A DNA stretch of 39,308 bases from Kastovskya adunca ATA6-11-RM4 (GCA_019359445.1 JAHHHJ010000032.1:1-39308); one strand, 5' to 3'. Positions 8,672 to 18,109 are shown, counted from the first letter of the stretch. Numbers and translations are program-made. The notes: generated by a model from the sequence alone, not told the origin.

Positions 8672-9072
8672 GCCAAGCGCTCTTAGTCACTCAGTCTTAT
8701 GTGCTGGATGCTTCGGCTCTTTTAGCTTGGCTACAAGGAGAACCTGGAGGTGAGGTAGTCGAGCCACTTTTGAATCAATCTGTGATGTCCAGCATCAATT
8801 GGGCAGAAGTACTACAGAAGAGTATTTCCAGAGGAGTTCAGAGAGAAGGAATGCAGGCAGATTTAGAGGCGATAGGACTGCAAATCTTGCCTTTTACTGC
8901 TCTTGATGCCGAACGGGTTGCCCAACTTTACCTGCCCACCCAACCACAGGGTTTATCTTTGGGAGATCGAGCTTGTCTCGCACTGGCAGAGTCCTTGAAC
9001 CTACCTGCACTCACTACTGACCGAGTATGGGGAGACTTGAACTTAGGAATAGAGATCCAGGTACTCCGATGA
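8668..9072 (+). CDS. vapC: VapC-type toxin, PIN-domain ribonuclease
   Basis: A 134-residue PIN domain of normal length. The conserved acidic residues are present: D14 in YVLDASALLAWL, E47 in NWAEVLQK, D100 in LSLGDRACLALAE and D118 in TTDRVWG. PIN toxins use these with Mg2+ to cut RNA, often tRNA or rRNA; the actual target cannot be read from sequence. All catalytic positions are intact, so the toxin looks active. It overlaps vapB by 4 bp and converges with the gene ending at 9140; the short gap carries a HIP1-containing palindrome at 9114-9123. Confidence 0.9.
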   Translation: MSQALLVTQSYVLDASALLAWLQGEPGGEVVEPLLNQSVMSSINWAEVLQKSISRGVQREGMQADLEAIGLQILPFTALDAERVAQLYLPTQPQGLSLGDRACLALAESLNLPALTTDRVWGDLNLGIEIQVLR

Positions 9073-9139
9073 ATTACGATCCCCTTTCACTTTCAGGATG
9101 ATATAAATTAAAAAGCGATCGCTCTTATCCCTTCACGCT

Positions 9140-9844
9140 TCAAAGGGGGAAACTTTGCACAAAAGTCGCCTGCATTGCTCCCAGGGAAGCTGGTTTGATC
9201 ACATTCATCACAATTACCACATTCTGCTTATTCGGAGATAGACGCACTTCCCGCAAGTTGTAGCGAATAATCCCCTCGCGGTAATTGTTCAAATAACTCA
9301 ACGTCCGCTTGCGATAGTTGTAATTAACTTCCAAGCCCAACGCCGCGCGATCGATATTGCCGTCGCCCCCATACACTACTGAGGGGATATGCTCTTGAAA
9401 CATCCGCACGTCCAGTGTTTGTCCGGCATCATTCAAGCGGAAAGTATAGGTTTCAACACCGCGATCATCACGAGTACGCTTGAGCACAGGTAATTTGCTT
9501 CCCTGCTTCAAATTTCTTAGATTCAAGCGTTGACGTAAAGTTGCGGTTCGATCCAGTAATTCCTTAGCAGCGGCTGTCGTTGTTGGACTAGTCGGTTCGA
9601 CTCCCGTGCGGATGCAGCCGTTAGTAACACAAGAATTGCTCGGTAAATTCACAATCTGGAGAAACGCCTGCGGCACTTCGCTCACTGGATCACGGGTTGT
9701 TTCCAGATAGAGATAATGGCGACTATCTGCCGAAAAACCTGACTGTTGATGAGACGTTTTGAAAATAGCAGCTAAGGCTTGGGCAGAAAAGAAAAGTAAG
9801 GTACTGGTAGCAAACAGGATGGAGAGTTTTTTAAAGTGTTTCAT
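9140..9844 (-). CDS. Exported protein, DUF2259-like
   Basis: A 234-residue protein with a clear signal peptide (KKLSILFATSTLLFFSAQALA, cleavage probably after ALA-A). The mature N-terminus GFSADSRHYLYLETTRDP resembles the GFSPDGRY...E opening of DUF2259 secreted proteins. A Cys pair (NSCVTNGC, about 71-76) could form a disulfide in the periplasm. The rest is predicted mainly beta, ending in a strand-rich region (VVIVMNVIKPASLGAM). It follows the 11416-9932 gene on the same strand after 88 bp and may be co-transcribed. The family call is moderate; the function is unknown. Confidence 0.65.
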   Translation of the reverse strand: MKHFKKLSILFATSTLLFFSAQALAAIFKTSHQQSGFSADSRHYLYLETTRDPVSEVPQAFLQIVNLPSNSCVTNGCIRTGVEPTSPTTTAAAKELLDRTATLRQRLNLRNLKQGSKLPVLKRTRDDRGVETYTFRLNDAGQTLDVRMFQEHIPSVVYGGDGNIDRAALGLEVNYNYRKRTLSYLNNYREGIIRYNLREVRLSPNKQNVVIVMNVIKPASLGAMQATFVQSFPL

Positions 9845-9931
9845 AGTAGGAAGGATGAAATTAACAACAGAGGGCTAGCACTTTTCACCATTAGCTCATC
9901 ACAACGAATGGCGAGGCGCTAACAAAACTAA

Positions 9932-11416
9932 TTACTCCAGCTGCACATAGGCTTCTAAATCAACAATTTGTGGATCGGGATATTGATTTAGCACACGCCA
10001 CAAGACAGTGTAACTGCCATCAATGCGTCGATCGACTGGTTGAACGGCAACCAGCACATCACTGCTAGGTGTTTCCAAAATCAAATCCACATAACGGCGT
10101 CGTTCCCGGCTAATCGGTTGCCCTGTAACAATGACATCCGGTAGCTGGAATTGCACCAAGCGCAGCAAATAGGTGTGGTTAAGAACAACTGGGGTTTGGG
10201 TGGAAACGGGAGGGCTAAGGGGCGGGACGAAGCCGAATCCTGCCTTGCCCGTCAAAAACCGCTGACGGTCTACTTGTAAGGCTTCTAGCTTGTTTGGTGG
10301 GACGTAGTTGAGGAAAAATTGTCGCTGTGGTGCTGAGAGGGTGGGGATGTTTTGCAAACTGGCATCAAGATCTTCTAAGGAAACTTCCCCCAAGTCAGCA
10401 ATAAAACCGTAGTTTAGCTCTGGTAAGGCAAGCTGCAAATTTCCCTGATCAATTTGCAGCGTTAGTCGAGGAGTGAACTCATTAGTAGGCTGTCGCAGTG
10501 GGGCGAAAGGAAACTCTTCTGCTACCGTCGGCTGCAGTCGGTTCCGCAATTGATTGGGGTCGAGTCGATAAGCTTCGGCAGTCAATATCCGCGCTATCCC
10601 TGTATTGGGGAGGTTGAGGAACTTGGCATACTGCTGTGGCGCTAGCGGCGAGAGTCCGTAGCTGCCACGCCTGATTGCCTCGGCATTTCCGCTGGGGTCA
10701 CGTAACGGTAAAGATGATGGAGGTAAAGCACGTTGTGCTGACAACAACCGTTCCCGCGCCGCTTGGAGCACGGCGATCGCTCGCTGAGGCGCGATAATGG
10801 CTGGCTGAAGTGGTGGCTGGTAATTAGCAATTGGGGTCTTGGCGGGAATGCCAAGGACTGGGGGTTCAGCTGGGGGCAAATCGGGCGCAGGAGCGTAGCG
10901 AGGCGTTGCTGGCCCCCGGAAGTTGAAGCGTTGCCCCAAGGGTCTACGGGAGGCTCGTGCTTCTGGCTCAACTGCCGCCAAATCGGTCAGTGTTGGCAAA
11001 CGCCCTTCCAGAACGGTAAGTAGGGGGGCTAGCTGCCGAGTTGAAGCGTTGAGCGTGCAATATACCTGTTGTTGGGATGCCGTGAGGGCAACAGATGGAG
11101 CCGGACGGCTAGGATCATTGTTACAAAGCACTTGCGGAAGGCGGTACTGACTTGTTAAAAAGCGTTCAACTGCCCCGACGTGGAGAAATAACTGTCCGCG
11201 TACCGCTTCTAGTCGGTTTAAGTCAGCCCCTACCAGGGCTTTTTCCATGCGGTTGATTAAGTTCAGTTGCTCTTGCATCAACCGCTGTGCCTGAGGAAAA
11301 AAGTCTTGAGACGGACGAGCTTGAGCCGTCAAGGTTGGGGCATCGCCGGCTGTTACCCGTAGCGATAGCAGGGGTAGTGAAAGCGGCAATAAAAGTAATA
11401 GGGAAAGATAGCGCAT
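9932..11416 (-). CDS. Exported protein of unknown function
   Basis: A 494-residue protein starting with a leucine-rich signal peptide (MRYLSLLLLLPLSLPLLSLR). Next comes a helical region around 40-150 containing two cysteines (VLCNND and VYCTLN) that may pair. A Pro/Ala-rich linker at about 180-215 follows. The C-terminal half has a beta-rich region (RLTLQIDQGNLQLALPELNYG) and ends in a likely beta-sandwich (VDLILETPSSDVLVAVQPVD to YVQLE). I do not recognise the family. Together with the 9844-9140 gene it may form a two-gene unit of envelope proteins, divergent from the stress protein gene at 11687. Confidence 0.7.
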   Translation of the reverse strand: MRYLSLLLLLPLSLPLLSLRVTAGDAPTLTAQARPSQDFFPQAQRLMQEQLNLINRMEKALVGADLNRLEAVRGQLFLHVGAVERFLTSQYRLPQVLCNNDPSRPAPSVALTASQQQVYCTLNASTRQLAPLLTVLEGRLPTLTDLAAVEPEARASRRPLGQRFNFRGPATPRYAPAPDLPPAEPPVLGIPAKTPIANYQPPLQPAIIAPQRAIAVLQAARERLLSAQRALPPSSLPLRDPSGNAEAIRRGSYGLSPLAPQQYAKFLNLPNTGIARILTAEAYRLDPNQLRNRLQPTVAEEFPFAPLRQPTNEFTPRLTLQIDQGNLQLALPELNYGFIADLGEVSLEDLDASLQNIPTLSAPQRQFFLNYVPPNKLEALQVDRQRFLTGKAGFGFVPPLSPPVSTQTPVVLNHTYLLRLVQFQLPDVIVTGQPISRERRRYVDLILETPSSDVLVAVQPVDRRIDGSYTVLWRVLNQYPDPQIVDLEAYVQLE

Positions 11417-11686
11417 GACAAGGGGGGCTTAGGGGGCAGAGGACTCTAGGAGCACAGCAAACATATCAAGAAACAGTACTAGCTAGCTGCTAACGGCATG
11501 AGCTTTTACTTTAAGTTTGCCCGAAACTTGACCCGGCTTATCACTTTTGACAGAGTATTAGCCCAATTTTTTTTGAGGCAGTTGACTTCTGATGGTGGAT
11601 GACTAACTTCTTGGAGCCATGTCAAGGTATACAAAGAAAAATATAAAAATACGAAAAATTTAATTTCTTAAAGAGGTTGTTTAGCT

Positions 11687-12238
11687 ATGGCATTAAATAA
11701 TTTACAGCGTGCTTTTGGTATTTTCTCTGAGGCGCGAAATGTAGAAGGGGCAATGCAAGAATTAAAAGACTTCGGTTTTCCGATGGCTCAAGTTTCCGTA
11801 ATTAGAAAAGATTCCGAAGGACAGCACTTAACAGAAAAACATGCTGTAGGAAATAAAGCCCAAGAAGGAACAAATGCTGGTGCAATAGCTGGCGGTGCTG
11901 TTGGTGGAACCCTTGGTCTTGCAATTGGCTTGGGAACTGCTGCTCTCATTCCTGGAGTGGGCCCTTTGGTACTGCTGGGAGAGGCAGCATTAGCTCTGGC
12001 AACTACTGTGACAAGCGGTGTAATTGGAGCCACAACTGGCGGTTTGTTAGGGGCTTTAATCGGCTACGGGGTTCCGGAAGAACAAGCTACAGTCTACAGC
12101 GATCGCATTGGACAGGGCGCATATTTTGTGATGATTGATGGTACAGCCCCAGAAGTCCGTCAAGCTGAAGCTATTCTGCGCCGCTGGAATATTCAAGAAT
12201 TGAGAATTTATGACTCGTTGACAGCGTCTCCTCAATAG
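11687..12238 (+). CDS. General stress protein 17M-like domain with glycine zipper
   Basis: A 183-residue protein. Residues 8-42 (AFGIFSEARNVEGAMQELKD) resemble the general stress protein 17M (YflT) domain, and a second half-copy appears near the C-terminus (YFVMIDGTAPEVRQAEAILRR). Between them lies a long Gly/Ala-rich stretch (GAIAGGAVGGTLGLAIGLG to GATTGGLLGALIGYG) of glycine-zipper type that could insert into or associate with membranes. GAGG lies about 11 nt upstream of the ATG. Such proteins are often induced by osmotic or oxidative stress, but no promoter signal could be assigned in the 270-bp upstream gap. It converges with the GT-C gene, with only 11 bp between. Confidence 0.7.
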   Translation: MALNNLQRAFGIFSEARNVEGAMQELKDFGFPMAQVSVIRKDSEGQHLTEKHAVGNKAQEGTNAGAIAGGAVGGTLGLAIGLGTAALIPGVGPLVLLGEAALALATTVTSGVIGATTGGLLGALIGYGVPEEQATVYSDRIGQGAYFVMIDGTAPEVRQAEAILRRWNIQELRIYDSLTASPQ

Positions 12239-12249
12239 AGGATAGGGCG

Positions 12250-13905
12250 CTATTTACAGTGTTTAACGATTGTTAGGGGGACATCTTGCTTGATGACTTG
12301 ATGCGAGACGGCACACTCAGGAAATGCTTCTTGGAAGTCCCAGCGTGGCATGGCGAGGTAATAGAAGGGTTTTTGGGTGGCGGGGGTGACATTGAACTTA
12401 GAAATGATTGTGAAGCTGGGGTCTGAGAAAATCAAGGCAGAGTCGTCATCTCCTCCCACAACAACGGTAGAGTTGCTCGGAGCATTTTTGTTAATCCACT
12501 CTATCCCTTCCCGCAAACTCAAGCCCCAGTAATCAGTCTCGTAGCGACCTTGAGCGTGGGCTAAACCTCCAGATATCCGGTTGAAGTAGACGTATTCGTA
12601 GGGATGTAGGGTTGCCATATCAATGGCGATCGCTGCCAACACCGCGATCAGAAAAGCAATGGTGGCGATCTTGAAGCTTTTTCGGCTCAGCTTTTGGTAA
12701 ATCCACGCGATCGCGGCGGCGGCGATCGCCGCTATTCCTGGCAAAATAAATAGAAACTGCCGCAGCCCATCATAAAGGGTTGAATTTCTAGCAATAGCTA
12801 ACAGGGGTAAAAAGCCAACTTGTAGAGCCACCAAGATTGCACAAGCCCGTTGCAAGTTAGAAAACTGCTTGTACTTAATCACTAGCAGCACTAATCCCAC
12901 AACAAAAGCAACTTGAAAAATCAGCGGAATGGTAATGATTAACCAAGTGGGTAAGTAATACCAGGGTAAGGCTCTAGCTGAAATAGACTCACCTGCAAAT
13001 AAAACAGTCTCTCCCCAGTCGTGTTTAGACAAATACGCCAACGTTGCAAAAAACCAACCAGTTGGGTTACTCCAAGATGCCGGATGAACAGCAACTACAG
13101 TTACTGCCCAAGCGACAAACATTACTCCGCCATAAACTAAGATATTTCGTAAATCTCGAAATATCGTCCGGCTTCCCAGCTTGCAAATTAAATAAGTAAT
13201 TCCCACAAAAAAGAGTAAAAAGAATCCTCCAATTCTCACTCCTGTTACTAAACCGACTAAAATTCCATAAAGAATTGAATAAACAAGAGTGCGGTTAAAT
13301 TTAAGTCTAAATTCTTGGTCTACCTGTAGATAATGATTGACTAAATAAGCACCTAAAAGAGTTGAAAGGGTAAATAAAGCGGCAAAGGGAATATCTTTGG
13401 GGTTAAAGAAACTATGACCCCATAGTCGCGGAAAGAGGGCGGCAACAACGGCACCCAGCCAAGCATATTCTCCACCACACAAAATCCAAACTATTCCCGC
13501 TACAGAAGCGTAGGTAATTAAAGAAACTAGAAAAGTCAGTAGATGTTTGACTTTTATTCGGTCATAAAGAGCTTGATTCTTTGCTCTCTCGTTCGTTATG
13601 TCTTTGTCACTCAAGGGATTATAGTTTAAGCCTTGACGAAAGATATTTTGGACTTGAAAGACTACTTCTGAGGAGATATTAAATACTGTTCCGTAATACT
13701 TGTAATTTTCAGGAATCGGCTGGTCTTGGGTAATTAGTTCAAAGTTGTACTTTACCATCGACACTTCCACATTTTCATCCCAGGATATGCCGTAATTGCC
13801 AACTGTTGCTAAACCAATAATTGCCAGGGTTGCTAGAACAGCCGCAACTTTTATGTAAGCTGTTTTGAAAACGGATGCAAAAGCAGGAAAAGACTTTGCC
13901 AACAT
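12250..13905 (-). CDS. GT-C type membrane glycosyltransferase-like protein, copy 1
   Basis: A 551-residue polytopic membrane protein. Hydrophobic segments start at residues 18-36 and recur through to about 420, consistent with roughly ten membrane helices, followed by a soluble tail containing YWGLSLREGIEWINKNAPS. An Asp-Glu pair (D43, E44 in GISWDEN) just after the first helix matches the catalytic acidic motif in the first periplasmic loop of ArnT/PMT-like (GT39/GT83) glycosyltransferases, which use lipid-linked sugar donors. Its neighbour at 14061-15722 is a clear paralogue along the whole length. The acceptor and donor are unknown. The fold assignment is inferred from topology and the DE motif. 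Confidence 0.7.
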   Translation of the reverse strand: MLAKSFPAFASVFKTAYIKVAAVLATLAIIGLATVGNYGISWDENVEVSMVKYNFELITQDQPIPENYKYYGTVFNISSEVVFQVQNIFRQGLNYNPLSDKDITNERAKNQALYDRIKVKHLLTFLVSLITYASVAGIVWILCGGEYAWLGAVVAALFPRLWGHSFFNPKDIPFAALFTLSTLLGAYLVNHYLQVDQEFRLKFNRTLVYSILYGILVGLVTGVRIGGFFLLFFVGITYLICKLGSRTIFRDLRNILVYGGVMFVAWAVTVVAVHPASWSNPTGWFFATLAYLSKHDWGETVLFAGESISARALPWYYLPTWLIITIPLIFQVAFVVGLVLLVIKYKQFSNLQRACAILVALQVGFLPLLAIARNSTLYDGLRQFLFILPGIAAIAAAAIAWIYQKLSRKSFKIATIAFLIAVLAAIAIDMATLHPYEYVYFNRISGGLAHAQGRYETDYWGLSLREGIEWINKNAPSNSTVVVGGDDDSALIFSDPSFTIISKFNVTPATQKPFYYLAMPRWDFQEAFPECAVSHQVIKQDVPLTIVKHCK

Positions 13906-14060
13906 GGATAAAATTTTCCTTAGGGCAGTAGGGATGAATTCGGTAGGCGGGAATCAATCAAACATTGTGTTGCAATGGAGATTGTTTTGAACTTGGTTCG
14001 TAGTCTGAAGATCTAACTACAAACTTTTAATGATTTACACTAGTCCTATTTATCGCTAAT

Positions 14061-15722
14061 TTAATCACAACGTTTGACGATGGAAAGGGGCACATTTTGC
14101 CGGATTACTTGGTATACAACTGGGCATTCTGGGAGATTGCTTTGAGCATTCCAGCGGGGCCAAGCTAAGTAGTAAAATGGTTTGGGAACTTCGGCGAGAT
14201 TGGCGGCGGTGTAGTCAACCACCTTGAGATTGGGATTAGCAAATAGTTGCGCTGAGTGTAAATGTCCAGCGACTAACGTTGTAGTTTGGGGGCTAGCGTT
14301 TTTGTTGATCCACTCCATTCCTTCTCGCAGACTCAAGCCCCAAAACTCTGTATCGTAGCGAGTGTGAATTCTTTCTAGTCCGCCAGAGAAGCGATTGACG
14401 TAGATATATTGATAGGGATGTAAGGCGATCATATCATAGGCGATCGCGCCATAGACAATAGTCACAAAAGTCACAAAAGCTAGTTTGTAGCTTTTCTGGG
14501 ATAGCTGTTGGTAAATCCAGATTATCGCTGCGGCTGAAAGGGCGGCAATTCCGGGTAGGGTGAAGAGAAAATGTCGCATTCCATCGTACATGGGCGACTG
14601 TTTCACGATGGCAATAAAGGGTAGGAAGAGAATTTGGAACAAAACTAAAATTCCACAAGCACGTTGTAGGGTAGAGAGTTGCTTGTATTTAGCAATAAAT
14701 AGCCCTGTACCCACAACAAAGCCAATCTGGAAAATGAGAGGAATTGAAAAAAACATCCAGGTAGGCAAGTAATTCCAGGGAAGGGATTGAATCGGAATAA
14801 ACTTACCTGCAAAGAGAACTTCTATTTTTAGAAGATGTGCCGATAAGTAACCAATGGTTTCAAAAAATCCGCCAATGGGATTTGACCAAAAGGCAGGATA
14901 ACAGATGGTGTTGGTAATAAACCAGGTAATACAAAGGAGTATATATAAGCCACAAAATCGCAGTAAATTTTGGCGATTAAATCCTTGCCTGAATTTTAAA
15001 ATTAAGTAGGTTGATAAAATAAAAAATAGGATTAAAAATCCTCCGATTCTGATTCCAGTTAATAAACCTAGTAATATTCCATAAAGTACGGTGTAGAGAG
15101 TTGCTTGGTTCCGACCAATCTTGATGTCTTTTTGGGGTTGAAGATAGGAGTTTACTAAATAAGCTCCCGCTAAAGTGGTCAGCGTAAATAGGGCAGCAAA
15201 GGGAGGGTCTTTGGGATTAAAAAAGCTATGTCCCCAAAACAGCGGAAAGAATACTAGTGTTGTGGCACCAAACCAGGCACAATCACTTCCGCAGAGAATG
15301 CCAACGATTCCTGCTACCGCTGCATAGGTAATTAAAGAGACTAAAAAGGTCATGTAATGCTTGACTTTGACTCGCCCACTCAAAGCATTGAGTCGCGATT
15401 GCTCATTATCAAGCTCTTTTCCATATTCCAAAGGATTGTAGTCAAACCCTTTAGTTAGATACTGTTGAGCTTGAAATACAATTTCTGAGGTGACATTAAA
15501 AACAGGCCCAAAGTATTTTAAATCGCCAGGAATGGGTTTACCTTGAGTGATTAGCTCAATATTCCTCCTAACCATAGCGATCTCGGTGCCTTCATCAACT
15601 GAATAGCCGTACTGGCTAACAGTTGGGAAGCCGATAAGAGCAATTAAAATAATTACAGCCGCTACTTTTAGATAAGCATTTCTCCAAGCCGAGTAAAAAT
15701 TACTAGAGATATTTTTAAGCAT
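14061..15722 (-). CDS. GT-C type membrane glycosyltransferase-like protein, copy 2
   Basis: A 553-residue paralogue of the next gene downstream, with the same organisation: first helix at about 18-36, D43-E44 at identical positions (GYSVDEGTE), the shared WGHSFFNPKDPPFAALFTL region, the shared RIGGFLILFF helix and the same tail (FWGLSLREGMEWINKNAS). Identity between the copies is clearly high in these blocks and lower in the final 50 residues, so the soluble tail has diverged most. It starts 44 bp after the rph stop on the same strand and may be transcribed with rph. Tandem paralogues suggest duplication followed by change in acceptor specificity. Confidence 0.7.
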   Translation of the reverse strand: MLKNISSNFYSAWRNAYLKVAAVIILIALIGFPTVSQYGYSVDEGTEIAMVRRNIELITQGKPIPGDLKYFGPVFNVTSEIVFQAQQYLTKGFDYNPLEYGKELDNEQSRLNALSGRVKVKHYMTFLVSLITYAAVAGIVGILCGSDCAWFGATTLVFFPLFWGHSFFNPKDPPFAALFTLTTLAGAYLVNSYLQPQKDIKIGRNQATLYTVLYGILLGLLTGIRIGGFLILFFILSTYLILKFRQGFNRQNLLRFCGLYILLCITWFITNTICYPAFWSNPIGGFFETIGYLSAHLLKIEVLFAGKFIPIQSLPWNYLPTWMFFSIPLIFQIGFVVGTGLFIAKYKQLSTLQRACGILVLFQILFLPFIAIVKQSPMYDGMRHFLFTLPGIAALSAAAIIWIYQQLSQKSYKLAFVTFVTIVYGAIAYDMIALHPYQYIYVNRFSGGLERIHTRYDTEFWGLSLREGMEWINKNASPQTTTLVAGHLHSAQLFANPNLKVVDYTAANLAEVPKPFYYLAWPRWNAQSNLPECPVVYQVIRQNVPLSIVKRCD

Positions 15723-15766
15723 TGCTGTTATTTAACAAATATCCCAGTTATAGCTTTGCCAACCTC

Positions 15767-16483
15767 TTACGTCAAGGCAGCTTTTTGAGCAACTAATAGC
15801 TCTTTAATCCCTTTTTCTGCTAAGTCCAAAATTTTATTTAGCTGAGCGCGACTAAAGCTGTTGGATTCGGCTGTCCCTTGTACTTCAATGATGTCTAATT
15901 GGTTGTCCATTACTACATTGAAGTCAACGTCTGCTTTCACATCTTCAACATAATTGAGGTCTAAAAACGGCTCTCCTTCTAGTATTCCCACAGAAACAGC
16001 GGCGATCGCACTCTGTAATGGCAATTCTTCTAACTCCCCTCGCTGTACCAGTTTGTTTAGCGCATCTGCCAGGGCAACATACCCGCCTGTAATCGCTGTC
16101 GTCCTTGTGCCTGCATCCGCCTGTAAGACATCGGCATCCACCAGCACTGTGCGCTCTCCGAGTCCCTGCAAATTCAACGTTGAGCGCAAGCTCCGCCCAA
16201 TCAATCGCTGAATCTCTTGAGTGCGTCCAGAGAGCTTGAGAAACTCTCGTTGGTGGCGTTGAGGGGTTGCCCCTGGTAGCATTCGGTACTCCGCTGTTAG
16301 CCAGCCGCTACCCGTCCCTTTTAAGAACTTTGGGACTCCCTCTTCCACAGATACGGTACAAAGTACCTTGGTATCGCCGCACTGAGTTAAGACGGAACTG
16401 AGGGCAAATCGGGTAAACTCGCGTTCAAAATTGATGGGACGTAGTTGATCCGGTTGCCGTTTATCGGGACGCTGCCAAGCCAT
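15767..16483 (-). CDS. rph: Ribonuclease PH
   Basis: A phosphorolytic 3'-to-5' exoribonuclease that trims tRNA 3' ends. Family landmarks are present in order: [91 protein letters not shown] and [19 protein letters not shown]. The frame is open to an ATG at 16525, but the ATG at 16483 gives MAWQRPDKR, the standard N-terminus, a normal length of 238 residues, and GAGG about 10 nt upstream. The gene lies between adk and the GT-C pair, all on the minus strand. Confidence 0.96.
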   Translation of the reverse strand: MAWQRPDKRQPDQLRPINFEREFTRFALSSVLTQCGDTKVLCTVSVEEGVPKFLKGTGSGWLTAEYRMLPGATPQRHQREFLKLSGRTQEIQRLIGRSLRSTLNLQGLGERTVLVDADVLQADAGTRTTAITGGYVALADALNKLVQRGELEELPLQSAIAAVSVGILEGEPFLDLNYVEDVKADVDFNVVMDNQLDIIEVQGTAESNSFSRAQLNKILDLAEKGIKELLVAQKAALT

Positions 16484-16624
16484 GGATGTTGCCTCAAATT
16501 CTTCCCTAATCAATAGTACGGGCAACTGTTAAGAGTGAGATTAAGAGTTCTTGGTAAATGGGGCAGGTGTTTTGTGTGACTTGAGAGAAACTGGCGGATT
16601 AGATGTCTGCCTTACAGGGAAGAA

Positions 16625-17206
16625 TTACCCCTTGAGTTTCTGCAAAATTTCTTGTTGTACTTGTTCTGGGGATTGGTTGCCGTTAATTGTTAGCAGTCGT
16701 TGACGGTGACTGTAGTATTCCAAAATGGGGAGCGTGCGTTCTTGAAATAATGCAATGCGATGCTGGATGATGTCGGGTTGATCATCAAAACGCGATCGCC
16801 CCAGCGATCGCTCCCGCAGTACAGACTCTGGTACCTGTAAGTAAATTGCCCAATCCAGCCTCTGTTCTAAATCTTCTAACTGAAAATCTAACTCTTCCGC
16901 CTGAAACGCTGTACGAGGAAAACCTTCCAGCAACCAACCCTCACTAACATCAGGCTGCACCAGACGTTGGCGCATAAACTCAATCATCAAGGTATCCGGA
17001 ACTAGTTCTCCTTTCTCCACATACTGCCGCGCCTGATGACCTAGGACTGTTAAAGTATCGCTTTGACTAGGGCTATCTGTGGTGGATGCGATCGCCTTTC
17101 GCAAAAGGTCGCCAGTGGGGATCAAAGGAACCCGCAGATAAAGGCACAGCCATTGCGCCTGTGTACCCTTTCCTGCCCCTGGGCCACCGAGAATCACTAG
17201 TCTCAT
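16625..17206 (-). CDS. adk: Adenylate kinase, short LID-less form
   Basis: Interconverts ATP + AMP and 2 ADP. The P-loop is GGPGAGKGTQ near the N-terminus, the AMP site includes PTGDLLR, and LEGFPRT is the usual fourth motif. The LID is short (GRSRFDDQPDIIQHRI) and lacks the four-cysteine zinc loop, as in the short isoform many cyanobacteria carry in addition to the ribosomal-cluster copy. I chose the ATG at 17206 (MRLVILGGPG), giving 193 residues; the upstream ATG at 17272 adds 22 non-family residues. It lies upstream of rph with a 141-bp gap. Confidence 0.93.
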   Translation of the reverse strand: MRLVILGGPGAGKGTQAQWLCLYLRVPLIPTGDLLRKAIASTTDSPSQSDTLTVLGHQARQYVEKGELVPDTLMIEFMRQRLVQPDVSEGWLLEGFPRTAFQAEELDFQLEDLEQRLDWAIYLQVPESVLRERSLGRSRFDDQPDIIQHRIALFQERTLPILEYYSHRQRLLTINGNQSPEQVQQEILQKLKG

Positions 17207-17562
17207 CGCCTTTTTGCGTTTAAATTCCGAAATTTCAGGTTCTGTTGACCACATACCGAGTGGAGAAATCAAGACTTGCTTTGAGTCTCCTGTGTTGGCT
17301 ATTGTCCCATTATTTCCGGCAAAGAAGTTGACATCGACCTGGCATATCGCTTTTGAAGGTAAATGCTGCCGATTTGAGGCGTTTGCCCCTGCTGCTTCCC
17401 CTTGACGGAGTTATAGATGTAGTGGTTGACTAGGGAGGCGCTGGAAAATAGTACGCTATATCTTGTGACCAAACAGTTTTGTAATTTTTATAGATTGGCG
17501 ATCGCTCTTTGAGTCGTACCAAAAGCGATCGCGCTCAAATTATGCTCTCTTCGTCGTAACTC
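17207..17562. other. Gap between adk and the BtuR-like gene; holds divergent promoters
   Basis: This is the shared upstream region of adk (-) and the 17563 gene (+). It contains two HIP1 palindromes near 17498 and 17525. A minus-strand frame from a TTG at 17472 to a TAG at 17299 would encode about 57 residues including SVKGKQQGQTPQIGSIYLQK. It has no ATG or clear ribosome binding site, and a frame of that length is not improbable by chance. No confident promoter boxes could be assigned. Confidence 0.4.
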
Positions 17563-18099
17563 ATGGTTTCTCAGCTAGAAGCTCCCAAACTAAACTCTAA
17601 CTCTCACCTCCCCTACACTATCGAAGGGCTGGTACAAGTTTTCACGGGCGCTCACCGTACATTCTTTACCAACGTGATCGCTCAATCCTTGAGAATTGCT
17701 GGTCAGGGAACGCCAGTGTTAGTGGTTCAGTTCCTCAAAGGCGGTATTGGGCAAGGACATGAGCATCCCGTTCGCTTGGGGCAAAACCTAGACTGGATTC
17801 GTTGCGACTTACCCCGCTACATTGACACCCCAGAACTCGCTGAGACAGAATCCCAATCCTTGATGCAGTTGTGGCAGTATACCCAGGACATCGTGCTTTC
17901 TGGCAAATACTCCTTAGTCGTCCTTGATGAACTGAGTCTAGCGATTAGCTTTGGTTTCATCCCGGAAGCGGAAGTTATAGCCCTACTCAAAAAACGCCCC
18001 CCTCACATTGATATCATTCTGACGGGGCCAGAAATGCCCCAAGCGGTTTTAGAAGTCGCTGACCAAATCACCGAAATTCGCCGCAGCCACCAGCCTTAA
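17563..18099 (+). CDS. BtuR/CobO-like P-loop-fold protein with degenerate P-loop
   Basis: A 178-residue protein clearly related to cob(I)yrinic acid a,c-diamide adenosyltransferase (BtuR/CobO): LRIAGQGTPVLVVQFLKGG (43-61), Walker B-like LVVLDELSLAISFGFIP (118-134) and DIILTGPEMPQAVLEVADQITEI (150-172). However, where BtuR has GNGKGKTT, this protein reads TGAHRTFFT (28-36), so the phosphate-binding lysine and glycines are gone. It therefore cannot bind ATP in the usual way and is unlikely to be a functional cobalamin adenosyltransferase. It ends 10 bp before dcd on the same strand, so the two are probably co-transcribed. A regulatory or structural role is possible; function unknown. Confidence 0.75.
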   Translation: MVSQLEAPKLNSNSHLPYTIEGLVQVFTGAHRTFFTNVIAQSLRIAGQGTPVLVVQFLKGGIGQGHEHPVRLGQNLDWIRCDLPRYIDTPELAETESQSLMQLWQYTQDIVLSGKYSLVVLDELSLAISFGFIPEAEVIALLKKRPPHIDIILTGPEMPQAVLEVADQITEIRRSHQP

Positions 18100-18109
18100 A
18101 GGAAGAACT

